Below the pieces are notes generated by a model. It did not search any database. It saw nothing but the letters and a program-made list of their open reading frames with translations, and was not told where the DNA came from. Shown one piece after another: positions 57,201-64,000 of a stretch of DNA of 64,000 nt. Source of the stretch: a virus; IMG/VR virus record IMGVR_UViG_3300029319_000019, positions 16,340 to 80,339 of that record. One strand, given 5' to 3'. The first letter of the stretch is position 1. Every line of letters begins with the position of its first letter. Both the position numbers and the translations under genes were made by a program.

Positions 57201-58193
57201 ATGATTAAAAGTAGAAGCAGTGAAGATGTCTTGACAGTTGAAAGGATATTGTCAAAGATTAGTGAGGTGGATATATTTGCATACTACTGTAGTTCTTTTA
57301 AACAACTTGGTAAATCTTTCTGTAGTGAGCTTAGGCAAGATAACAAACCAGGTGTCAGTATTATTCTTTGGAAAGGTAAACTGTTGTATAAAGACTTTGC
57401 GCATCCTGATCATACATTTGATTGTTTTGGATATGTAATGGCTGCATACAACTGTAGTTTTTACTCTGCACTTAGAATTATTGACAATGATTTTGGTTTG
57501 AATCTTTCATCGCGCAAAGAAGAGATGCAGTTTACTCGTGGCTATCTTGGTTATCAGTCTAATATTAAAGTAGAAGATAAAAAGGTAACTATAATTAAGA
57601 AGAAGACTAGGTCGTGGAAAAGAAAAGATGCAGCTTTTTGGTCCCAATATTTGATTAGTAAGAAAACTTTGATTAAGTTTGCTGTTACACCTATTTCTCA
57701 CTACTGGATTAATGACAGTAGATTTACATGCAAGCTAAGCTATGCATATAAGATTGGAAATAAGTATAAGATCTACTCTCCTCGTGAAGAGGTAAAGTGG
57801 ATGAGTAACACCAACGCTAAACAAATTCAAGGATATGCTCAGTTACCTAAAGAAGGTGATCTTTGTATTATTACTTCGTCCCTTAAAGACGTTATGTGTC
57901 TTTTTGAAATGGGAATCCCTGCAATCGCCCTGCAGTCCGAGATGCAAATGCCGACAAGTAAAATAATAGAAGAGCTGAGACAGAGATTTAAAAAGGTTGC
58001 GGTGTTCTATGATAATGATTTTACTAATCCTAACAATCCTGGTCAGACAATGGCTAAAAAGATTTGTAAGAAATATTATCCAATGAGTAATATATATTTA
58101 CCAGAGGATTATGAAGTAAAAGATTTATCAGACTACATTGCTAAATTTAAAAGCACCGAAGGATTAAAAACATTGATAGACATACAATTGTGA
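57201..58193 (+). CDS. DnaG-type primase with Toprim domain
   Basis: 330 residues. The first part has LYKDFAHPDHTFDCFGYVMA and ALRIIDNDFGL, a pattern of phage primases. The Toprim domain has CIITSSLKDVMCLFEMGIPA (the usual catalytic Glu is replaced by Ser here) and VAVFYDNDFTNPN with the DxD metal pair, then LPEDYEVKDLSDYI. A zinc finger is not obvious. It makes RNA primers for the polymerase. The start at 57201 follows the box at 57186. The stop shares four bases with the next gene (GTGA). Confidence 0.88.
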   Translation: MIKSRSSEDVLTVERILSKISEVDIFAYYCSSFKQLGKSFCSELRQDNKPGVSIILWKGKLLYKDFAHPDHTFDCFGYVMAAYNCSFYSALRIIDNDFGLNLSSRKEEMQFTRGYLGYQSNIKVEDKKVTIIKKKTRSWKRKDAAFWSQYLISKKTLIKFAVTPISHYWINDSRFTCKLSYAYKIGNKYKIYSPREEVKWMSNTNAKQIQGYAQLPKEGDLCIITSSLKDVMCLFEMGIPAIALQSEMQMPTSKIIEELRQRFKKVAVFYDNDFTNPNNPGQTMAKKICKKYYPMSNIYLPEDYEVKDLSDYIAKFKSTEGLKTLIDIQL

Positions 58194-58633
58194 AACGACG
58201 TACACGAAAGCCAAAGAATAAAAAAGTAAGAAACGCTACTACTAAAGTATATAAAGGAATTAAGTTCAGGTCTAAGCTTGAACTTTTTACGTATAAGAAG
58301 TTAGAGGATGCAGACATAAAATCTCTGTATGAAAAGAAAAAGTATGTGTTACAAGAAGGGTTTCATTACACGGAAGAGTGCCACGAACCACACAAAACAA
58401 AAGGCTATGTCAACAATACCTACAAAGTTAGAGATATTACATATACTCCTGACTTTGTAGATCCTAATGGTAAATGGATTATAGAAGTAAAAGGTTTTGC
58501 CAATGATGTCTTTCCTTTAAAATGGAAGATGTTTAAGAAACACCTTATGCAGCTAGAGAATCCTCCAGTATTATATCTACCTAAGAACCAAGGCCAGGTT
58601 CTTAAAACAATAGAATTAATTAAACAACTTTAA
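58190..58633 (+). CDS. PD-(D/E)XK endonuclease (DUF1064-like)
   Basis: 147 residues, GTG start overlapping the primase stop (GTGA). KGIKFRSKLELFTYKKLEDA and ITYTPDFVDPNGKWIIEVKG: the Asp of TPDF and the Glu-x-Lys of IEVKG make the PD-(D/E)XK site. This family is common in phages and probably cuts branched or damaged DNA, as the T7 endonuclease I does. The basic first 15 residues (KRRTRKPKNKKVRNATT) can bind DNA. It might resolve junctions before packaging or help degrade host DNA. Confidence 0.85.
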   Translation: MKRRTRKPKNKKVRNATTKVYKGIKFRSKLELFTYKKLEDADIKSLYEKKKYVLQEGFHYTEECHEPHKTKGYVNNTYKVRDITYTPDFVDPNGKWIIEVKGFANDVFPLKWKMFKKHLMQLENPPVLYLPKNQGQVLKTIELIKQL

Positions 58634-58636
58634 CTT

Positions 58637-58948
58637 ATGGAATACACACATGATTTGCTCCTCCGTTTGGATGGGCTTGGGATTGATATGTCTAATGGTC
58701 CCGTAGATACAAAGAAACAGATTGATAAACTATATGCAGATACAAAGTATAATACGTTTGGATATTTGGAAGACATAGAAAAGTTTGATAGAATATTTGA
58801 GCCTGTTTATGGCTTAGAGTTCTTCATACTAGTTAGAGAAGTACGCAAACAGTTTCACAAAGAATTAAAGTATTCTACTCTTGCTAGCGAATTAAAAGAA
58901 ATACACGAACAAAGTAAAATAAATAATTATGAGTATAAAAACGATTGA
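58637..58948 (+). CDS. Unknown small protein, 103 aa
   Basis: Helical and acidic-basic: MEYTHDLLLRLDGLGIDMSN, EKFDRIFEPVYGLEFFILVR, ASELKEIHEQSKINNYEYKN. Starts four bases after the nuclease stop and overlaps the rIIA-like gene by 20 bases. It may be a partner of either gene. No family is recognised. Confidence 0.6.
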   Translation: MEYTHDLLLRLDGLGIDMSNGPVDTKKQIDKLYADTKYNTFGYLEDIEKFDRIFEPVYGLEFFILVREVRKQFHKELKYSTLASELKEIHEQSKINNYEYKND

Positions 58949-61664
58949 TAAACAGATCAAAGGATCTGAAGGCCTTGCTAAGAAGATTAACAAAGGCGCA
59001 GAGAAAATGGTCTTTGACATCTTGCAGTCTACACAGTACTCTACACCTATCCCGTCTACTATACGTGAGTTGGCTACCAACGGTGCTGACGCTCAGCGTG
59101 AGAAGGAGATAGCTATAGAGATACTAACTGGTCAGGCAAAAGCTGAAGACTATTATATTGAACGCCATGGCGAACAATACAATGACAGTAACTTTGATAT
59201 AAGTTACTATGACTTGGATCACCTAGACACAGAGAACAATGACGTACTAATTACATACAAAGAGAATGAAGGAACAGGATACTGCGATGTAGTTAGTATT
59301 AAAGATTATGGTGTTGGTATTGGTGAGCGTCGTTTGGAAGGTGTGCTTGAGCTTGGTTATTCAACTAAGCGTAACACAGCTGAGAACTTCGGTGCGTTTG
59401 GTCTTGGTGCCAAGGTTGCATTGTCAACTGGTGTAGATTTCTATACTATAGAAACTGTACACAACGGTAAGAGATTCAAGATGAACTGTTACAATTATAA
59501 AACAGACTTTATTATACCTGCATTTAATCCAGGACTTGGTAAACCTAACCCGCATATTGTACTTAGCGATGGAACGAAAGTATATTATGAGGATGCTAAA
59601 GCAAAGAATCAGACTATAGTATCGTTTGGTGTAAAGAAGCACAACAGGCGTGACTATCGTGATGCAGTTGAAGAGCAGTTGATGTATATGCCTAGTATTA
59701 GATTTAAGCGTATTGCAGAGGATGGTTATGAAAGAGATGAAGACATTCACCCAAAGATTATGCATAACTCTGATAACTTGATTATCTCTAATACATATTT
59801 GTTTAGTAAACCGCACATTGTATTGACTAAAGATGTAGGCGCACCAACCGGCGTTAACTACGGCTTTGTTGATTTTCGTGAGTTGGAGATGCAGCAGATG
59901 TGGGGACCTATTGCTTTTAAATGTCCTGCAAGACAAGTGATTAATGACCCAGAAACTGGCGAAGAGATTGTATTGCAAGAGGGCGTAGATGTTACGCCGT
60001 CACGTGAGAAAGTGATATGGAATGAGAACACTAAAGCATACATCAAGTCTGTAATTGAAGCAGCTGCTGATGAGGCTAGTGAGATTGTGCAAGAAGAGCT
60101 TAAGCAAACAGACTTTGTGTCTTGGTTGCTAGCTTGTAAACAAGTCTTAACTAATGCTGACAGTGGTAGTGTCCTTGGTAGATTATCTAATATCATTGAT
60201 CAAGAGCAGCTTAAGCCTAAGTTTGGACCAGACCCTAGACTCAAGAATGAATCTGTAAAAGCTTTGTTCAGAGGTATGAAGGTTGAGGTTATAACTAAGA
60301 GTAGAGACTACAGCAGTGGTGATGATATTATCGAAAGAAATGCTATTGAGAACTACAGCCAATTGAGAGAGAATAACATCTTTATCATGGGTGAAGAGAA
60401 TCATAGCAAGTACAAAGATATGTATCTTATACACGAGTGTGATGGTCCTATTATTTGCATCAAGCCTATAGAGGACTGGGAACCTAGTAGTGTTGTTAGT
60501 GCAGAGTCCATCAAAGCAAACAAGAAAGCACTTGCTAAACGTTTTAGAGTTCTTCAGCTGATCACTGAATCTACTCACAGTCGTAACTACGATGACATAG
60601 AGGTAGATGAAGAGTGGCTAGAAGAATACAAAGATGAGATTGCTAAGGCTAAGGAGATTGCACAGTTCGAGAACATTACGCCAGCTGAACGTCGTAAGAT
60701 AGAGGAGCGTATGGTTGCATACACTTTTAGATACAACGATAAGCATTGGCATGCATCAGGTAGTGACAAGCATTACATCAGAGATAAGATTGAGCCAAAG
60801 GTAAAAGATCTTATGAAGACTCAGCGCACTACCTATTATGGTACTGCAGCTGATGACGATAAACTGATGGTTGCTTGTGGTATGATACATCCTTTTGCTC
60901 CTAGAATGGATAAAGTGTATAAAGATATGCTGAGATGGCAAACTGGAGATGATGATAGAGTGTTTTTCTTTGATACACCAGCTGTTAGATTTAGTAATAG
61001 TTCTGCGGTAATACCAAAAACTGAAACTAAGGATGATGGTACGGTATATCACAATACTAACTTTGATTGGGATACACCGCAGATTATCAGAGTCTCACAG
61101 AGCAATGTTAAACACATTAGCATGAACCCTAATGTTAAACACATTGATGAATTCTTTTTACAACTAACACCTAATGGAGGATATACTATGGATGAACATG
61201 CAATAAAATGGTACACTGCAGATAAGATGAAGAGTATCACAGATAAGACATATTTATACTGTCTTAAGGACATTAATCCAGACTTGTTTGAAAAGTATAA
61301 GGCTGTATACAATGCGGCTGATGTAGATGTAAGAACAAGTCAGTGGATGAAAGACACTCAGGTATTTGCTATGGTCGAGAAGATTGTGAAAATGCATAAC
61401 TTCTGCAAAGATAACGATGACGCCGCTGCTATACAGCAGAAGAGTCGTGAGTTATTTGTGATAGATGTACCAGAAGCTGTTGGTCAAGACCAAGAGTTGA
61501 TGGATAAGTTTGATGAGCTTGAAGAGTGGTCTAAAAGTGTGCATACACTATTGAACTCTATTGAGTATATAGGATATAGTCCTAATACTGACCAAGATTT
61601 AGATCAAGATCTTATCAAAGAAATCAAGGTTTACCTAGACGCTAAAGGTAGACTAGATTGGTAA
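58929..61664 (+). CDS. rIIA: rIIA-like protein with GHKL ATPase fold
   Basis: 911 residues. Bergerat ATP site: IRELATNGADAQ (E47, N51, D54), SIKDYGVGIGER (DYGVG 126-130) and FGAFGLGAKVALS (155-162), the N, G1 and G2 boxes of GHKL ATPases. T4 rIIA, which works with rIIB in membrane effects and in overcoming exclusion by lambda rex, belongs to this family. The long C-terminal part is alpha/beta without a recognised domain. The rIIB-like gene follows after a structured non-coding gap. It might have a role in phage-phage exclusion or DNA handling. Confidence 0.88.
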   Translation: MSIKTIDKQIKGSEGLAKKINKGAEKMVFDILQSTQYSTPIPSTIRELATNGADAQREKEIAIEILTGQAKAEDYYIERHGEQYNDSNFDISYYDLDHLDTENNDVLITYKENEGTGYCDVVSIKDYGVGIGERRLEGVLELGYSTKRNTAENFGAFGLGAKVALSTGVDFYTIETVHNGKRFKMNCYNYKTDFIIPAFNPGLGKPNPHIVLSDGTKVYYEDAKAKNQTIVSFGVKKHNRRDYRDAVEEQLMYMPSIRFKRIAEDGYERDEDIHPKIMHNSDNLIISNTYLFSKPHIVLTKDVGAPTGVNYGFVDFRELEMQQMWGPIAFKCPARQVINDPETGEEIVLQEGVDVTPSREKVIWNENTKAYIKSVIEAAADEASEIVQEELKQTDFVSWLLACKQVLTNADSGSVLGRLSNIIDQEQLKPKFGPDPRLKNESVKALFRGMKVEVITKSRDYSSGDDIIERNAIENYSQLRENNIFIMGEENHSKYKDMYLIHECDGPIICIKPIEDWEPSSVVSAESIKANKKALAKRFRVLQLITESTHSRNYDDIEVDEEWLEEYKDEIAKAKEIAQFENITPAERRKIEERMVAYTFRYNDKHWHASGSDKHYIRDKIEPKVKDLMKTQRTTYYGTAADDDKLMVACGMIHPFAPRMDKVYKDMLRWQTGDDDRVFFFDTPAVRFSNSSAVIPKTETKDDGTVYHNTNFDWDTPQIIRVSQSNVKHISMNPNVKHIDEFFLQLTPNGGYTMDEHAIKWYTADKMKSITDKTYLYCLKDINPDLFEKYKAVYNAADVDVRTSQWMKDTQVFAMVEKIVKMHNFCKDNDDAAAIQQKSRELFVIDVPEAVGQDQELMDKFDELEEWSKSVHTLLNSIEYIGYSPNTDQDLDQDLIKEIKVYLDAKGRLDW

Positions 61665-61762
61665 AATAATTATGGGTGTGCAAGAGCGTAGGTCCTGACG
61701 AGGCAATAAGTACTTAATTGAGAATCAGACGGTTGCGTCGCTCATTCTCAGCCCTAATTATT
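61665..61762 (+). ncRNA. Structured RNA region between rIIA and rIIB genes
   Basis: AATAATTA(T)GGG (61665-61676) pairs with CCCTAATTATT (61752-61762), closing a junction that holds TGAGAAT/ATTCTCA (61719-61750) with inner GACG-GTTG-CGTC and CCT-GACG-AGG (61693-61702). The pairing is perfect apart from a bulge and an inner loop. The right arm touches the -33 box of the next promoter. It could be a processed 3' end, a terminator or a small RNA. The word CTGACGA resembles a hammerhead core but the GAAA part is absent. Confidence 0.55.
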
Positions 61763-61792
61763 TGTATAAACAAAATTTTTATATTAACTTTG
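61761..61792 (+). promoter_or_regulatory. Bacteroidota-type promoter for rIIB gene
   Basis: TTTG, 20 bases, TAACTTTG then TAAC. It fits the -33/-7 consensus with the same 20-base spacing as at 49195. RNA would start about 14 bases before the ATG at 61811. Confidence 0.78.
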
Positions 61793-61810
61793 TAACTAAA
61801 TTAATTAATC

Positions 61811-62989
61811 ATGATTACAATTAACGTTATTGAGAACCAAATATCTGGTTCGTACGGCGACACGCCGTTTAGTGTCAACTACTCCGAGGACACTTATAAA
61901 AAGATGATGGAGTTATCTGACAGACAGCAGTCTGTTACAACTATGGACGAGTATAATAAACTCATGGAAGAGTTTGCTAAGCTTACTGTCCAAGACTACA
62001 AAACAACTGTAGAAACTGAGTGTCCGTGGATTCATATCAACGAAGGCACCGGTGAGTTTTTCTTGAAGCATGAGGGTGTGGTATCTAGTATACCTATGCC
62101 ACAAGCTTTGGTTGACCGTATCTTTGAATCACTTGACAAGGGTGTAGACTTTATGCCGCTTGTAAAGATGTGGGTTAGATTCTTACGTAACCCTATTCTT
62201 CGCGAGAAGATGAACAAGTGTGACTGTGAGAAAGGTGAGAAGTTTACTGAGAAGTTCTTTAACTTTGTTAACTTACAGTATGTACATCCTAAACTCAAAG
62301 CAGAGTTGATGGATGAGCATGGCTTGAGTGAAGAAGTTGCTGAACGTAGAGCTACTATGTATCAAATGAAGATTACTCAAGAAGGTTTACTTAATGGCTA
62401 CAAAGTATCTAGTGAGATTATGCATGCGTATGATACAGAGACTGGTGAAATGATAGATCGTTACAAGCGTACATTTAATCCTGATACAGGTGAGATTGAA
62501 GAAGGTGGATTACCTGAGTTTGTAGAAGATAGATTGTTTGAGCCAGCTGTTATGGGTAGTAGTGGTGATGCATTTTACTGCGAAGGCCCTAACGGATATG
62601 CTAAGCCAGGACACTTTATCAAAGTTGGTTGTACACACAGATTACCAGACTGGTCTTATGTGAATACAAACGACAATGCATCTTGTGTTAAAGGTTTACA
62701 CTTCGGTGGTCTTAAGTACATTGCATACTACAGCGGTGAGATTCACAATATCTTTGTTGATCCTATGCATATTGGTGCAGTACCTGACGATGAGACTGGT
62801 GCAATCAGATGCCTACAGTATTTTGTACACTCTTCACTTGCAGGTGTAAATGGTAGTATCTACCACAGCTCTACCTATGCAGCTAAGACTGACGCTGAGT
62901 GGGAAGAGATGCGCAAAGAAGCGGTCGCTGACTACAGCGAAATAAAAGAAGAAGTAGATAAAGATATTGCAGAGATGAACTCTTTGTAA
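61811..62989 (+). CDS. rIIB: rIIB-like protein
   Basis: 392 residues. MITINVIENQISGSYGDTPF followed by EEFAKLTVQDYKTTVETECP, INEGTGEFFLKHEGVVSSIP, FMPLVKMWVRFLRNPILREK and CEKGEKFTEKFFNFVNLQYV. Those blocks resemble rIIB-type proteins that I recall in T4-like and marine phages. The later part repeats GFVNGxx-type beta features with HSSLAGVNGSIYHSSTYAAK. It has its own promoter and a terminator after it, so it can be made apart from rIIA. In T4 rIIB acts with rIIA on the membrane. Confidence 0.78.
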   Translation: MITINVIENQISGSYGDTPFSVNYSEDTYKKMMELSDRQQSVTTMDEYNKLMEEFAKLTVQDYKTTVETECPWIHINEGTGEFFLKHEGVVSSIPMPQALVDRIFESLDKGVDFMPLVKMWVRFLRNPILREKMNKCDCEKGEKFTEKFFNFVNLQYVHPKLKAELMDEHGLSEEVAERRATMYQMKITQEGLLNGYKVSSEIMHAYDTETGEMIDRYKRTFNPDTGEIEEGGLPEFVEDRLFEPAVMGSSGDAFYCEGPNGYAKPGHFIKVGCTHRLPDWSYVNTNDNASCVKGLHFGGLKYIAYYSGEIHNIFVDPMHIGAVPDDETGAIRCLQYFVHSSLAGVNGSIYHSSTYAAKTDAEWEEMRKEAVADYSEIKEEVDKDIAEMNSL

Positions 62990-63007
62990 TGTTTGTGTAT
63001 TCATGAT

Positions 63008-63038
63008 GCTAATGGGGGACTTCGGTCCCCTTATTAGC
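63008..63038 (+). terminator. Terminator hairpin
   Basis: GCTAAT and ATTAGC form the outer pairs, GGGGAC-TTCG-GTCCCC the inner stem. Few T follow, so termination may be partial, but the TTCG loop and stem strength make it stable. Confidence 0.8.
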
Positions 63039-63061
63039 TTAACCTTAAATTTATTACCAAG

Positions 63062-63805
63062 ATGAGTAAAATAGTACTTATAGATGCAGATAGCCTACTG
63101 TATTTTGAGATGGGTAAAGATACCCTAGAAGAGGCAATAGACGGAATAAACCAAAGGATACAACAAATAATTATTGAAACAGAAGCTGAAAGCTATATAG
63201 GTTATTTAACATTAGGTAAATGTTTTAGATACGCCGCTGCTAAAACTAAACCTTACAAGTATAATAGAAAGGGCGGCACAAAGCCTCCAATCTTTTATGC
63301 ATTGCGCGCATACGTACAACAAGCACATGGATTTATATCTGTAGATGGATATGAAGCAGATGATATGGTAGGCATAGGTCGTGACTATTTTGTATCTACA
63401 GGACATGAAGTTACTATTTCTAGTCCTGATAAAGATGTATTACAACAACTTGCAGGTAAACATTACAACTACCAAAAGGCTGAGTTTGTAGAAACATCTT
63501 GTGAAGAGGCAGAAAAGTTTTTATGGAAACAAGTTTTGATGGGTGATTCTACTGATGGCATACCGGGCATACCAGGTCTTGGACCTAAAACTGCAGATGC
63601 TATTATTGATAACATGCCTGAATCTAAACTTGAATATCATGAAGTAGTTCTTAGTCAGTACATGTCTAAGTTTAAAACAGCTGAAGCCATTGAAAGGTTT
63701 GCAGAAACATTTAAGCTTGTGAATATTATTAAGAGTATGAATGATGCGCCAATAGATATTAACATTGAAGTGTTTAACCTACAAAATCTTGACACATGGG
63801 AATAA
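63062..63805 (+). CDS. 5'-3' exonuclease / flap endonuclease (FEN-like)
   Basis: 247 residues. IVLIDADSLLYFEM (D8, D10), DGYEADDMVGIGRD, ISSPDKDVLQQL and GDSTDGIPGIPGLGPKTAD (H3TH helix) are the metal-binding and DNA-binding marks of the FEN/T7 gp6 family. It would remove RNA primers and degrade host DNA, a job absent from the phage polymerase, which lacks this domain. It overlaps the next gene by ten bases. Confidence 0.93.
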   Translation: MSKIVLIDADSLLYFEMGKDTLEEAIDGINQRIQQIIIETEAESYIGYLTLGKCFRYAAAKTKPYKYNRKGGTKPPIFYALRAYVQQAHGFISVDGYEADDMVGIGRDYFVSTGHEVTISSPDKDVLQQLAGKHYNYQKAEFVETSCEEAEKFLWKQVLMGDSTDGIPGIPGLGPKTADAIIDNMPESKLEYHEVVLSQYMSKFKTAEAIERFAETFKLVNIIKSMNDAPIDINIEVFNLQNLDTWE

Positions 63806-64000
63806 AGTCTAAAGAATGTTTTTATGTTGTGAAAGATCCTAGATCTTTTACAGTGGTGGGAAATAAAAGTTTTATTATCCCAACTAATATAGCAGATACT
63901 ATAGTGGAATTAAAATGTAATGATGTTCCTATAACTTTGTTTGATACTTTTTTTGTAGATAAGAAACCATATAAGGTTAATGATATTTCTTTAGAGGTGG
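63796..64000 (+). CDS. Unknown protein, partial at right edge
   Basis: Starts at ATG 63796, overlapping the exonuclease end by ten bases. The visible 68 residues (MGIKSKECFYVVKDPRSFTV; NKSFIIPTNIADTIVELKCN) are beta-rich. It runs past the window. No family can be named from so short a part. Confidence 0.55.
   Translation, partial: MGIKSKECFYVVKDPRSFTVVGNKSFIIPTNIADTIVELKCNDVPITLFDTFFVDKKPYKVNDISLEV

Noticed and set aside
61690-61712. CTGACGAGG resembling a hammerhead ribozyme core
   Set aside because: The GAAA segment and stem II needed for a hammerhead are not found nearby.
1-64000. Recoded stop codons (TAG or TGA read as amino acids)
   Set aside because: TAA, TAG and TGA all end clear genes, and no long gene is broken by in-frame TAG or TGA.
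1-64000. A prophage rather than a free lytic phage
   Set aside because: No integrase, repressor of the CI type, attachment repeat or host gene seen in the window; the rest of the genome is unseen.

Overview
The window is a continuous piece of a tailed-phage genome that most likely infects a marine member of the Bacteroidota (Flavobacteriia). The phage assignment rests on terminase, portal, scaffold and capsid genes on one strand and a full DNA replication set on the other. The host assignment rests on host-type protein features: a type IX secretion (T9SS) C-terminal sorting domain, a SprB-like repeat, many GCTD...DDGSC repeats, an outer-membrane-barrel protein, and promoters of the form TTG-N20-TAnnTTTG. 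No sheath, tape-measure or long-tail genes are seen. A P22 gp10-like protein and small head-tail ring proteins argue for a short-tailed, lytic podovirus. The gene order recalls crAss-like phages and the Cellulophaga podoviruses, which is an inference from memory and not a search result. No integrase, tRNA or CRISPR array was seen, and TAA, TAG and TGA all act as stops.

Layout. Positions 1-45687 are read leftward (minus strand) as the late arm. Starting at the centre, it runs: GroES-like co-chaperonin; small proteins including a winged-helix candidate, a zinc-ribbon protein and an HU/IHF-like protein; a possible small terminase; TerL (41349-43340); portal (39015-41270); an internal protein; acidic scaffold; major capsid protein (35132-36580); connector and decoration proteins; a large Cys-rich fibre or adhesin (26501-30895); more fibre-like proteins; a set of exported proteins (outer-membrane barrel, thioredoxin-like, T9SS-sorted repeat protein); a lysis-like group (DUF5675-like protein and holin); a metallophosphoesterase; tail-ring proteins; a cluster of tiny basic proteins; the gp10-like 1720-aa protein; and three large proteins likely ejected with the DNA, the last cut by the window edge.

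Positions 45688-46244 are a divergent non-coding centre with palindromes and two of three copies of a spaced repeat module. Positions 46245-64000 are read rightward as the early and replication arm. It holds small early proteins, a strongly folded 250-nt non-coding stretch, a small lipoprotein with an overlapping membrane peptide, an AT-hook protein, family A DNA polymerase, a DnaA domain IV protein, SF2 helicase, a possible helicase loader, DnaB-like helicase, a Sak4-like RecA fold, an SSB-like protein, a Toprim primase, a PD-(D/E)XK nuclease, rIIA- and rIIB-like proteins, and a 5'-3' exonuclease. Together these could form a nearly self-sufficient replisome.

The most unusual content is the host-surface mimicry (T9SS-sorted GCTD-repeat protein plus SprB/GCTD fibre), the structured non-coding RNAs of the early arm, the cluster of three tiny basic proteins, and a 17-residue block shared word for word by two internal virion proteins.
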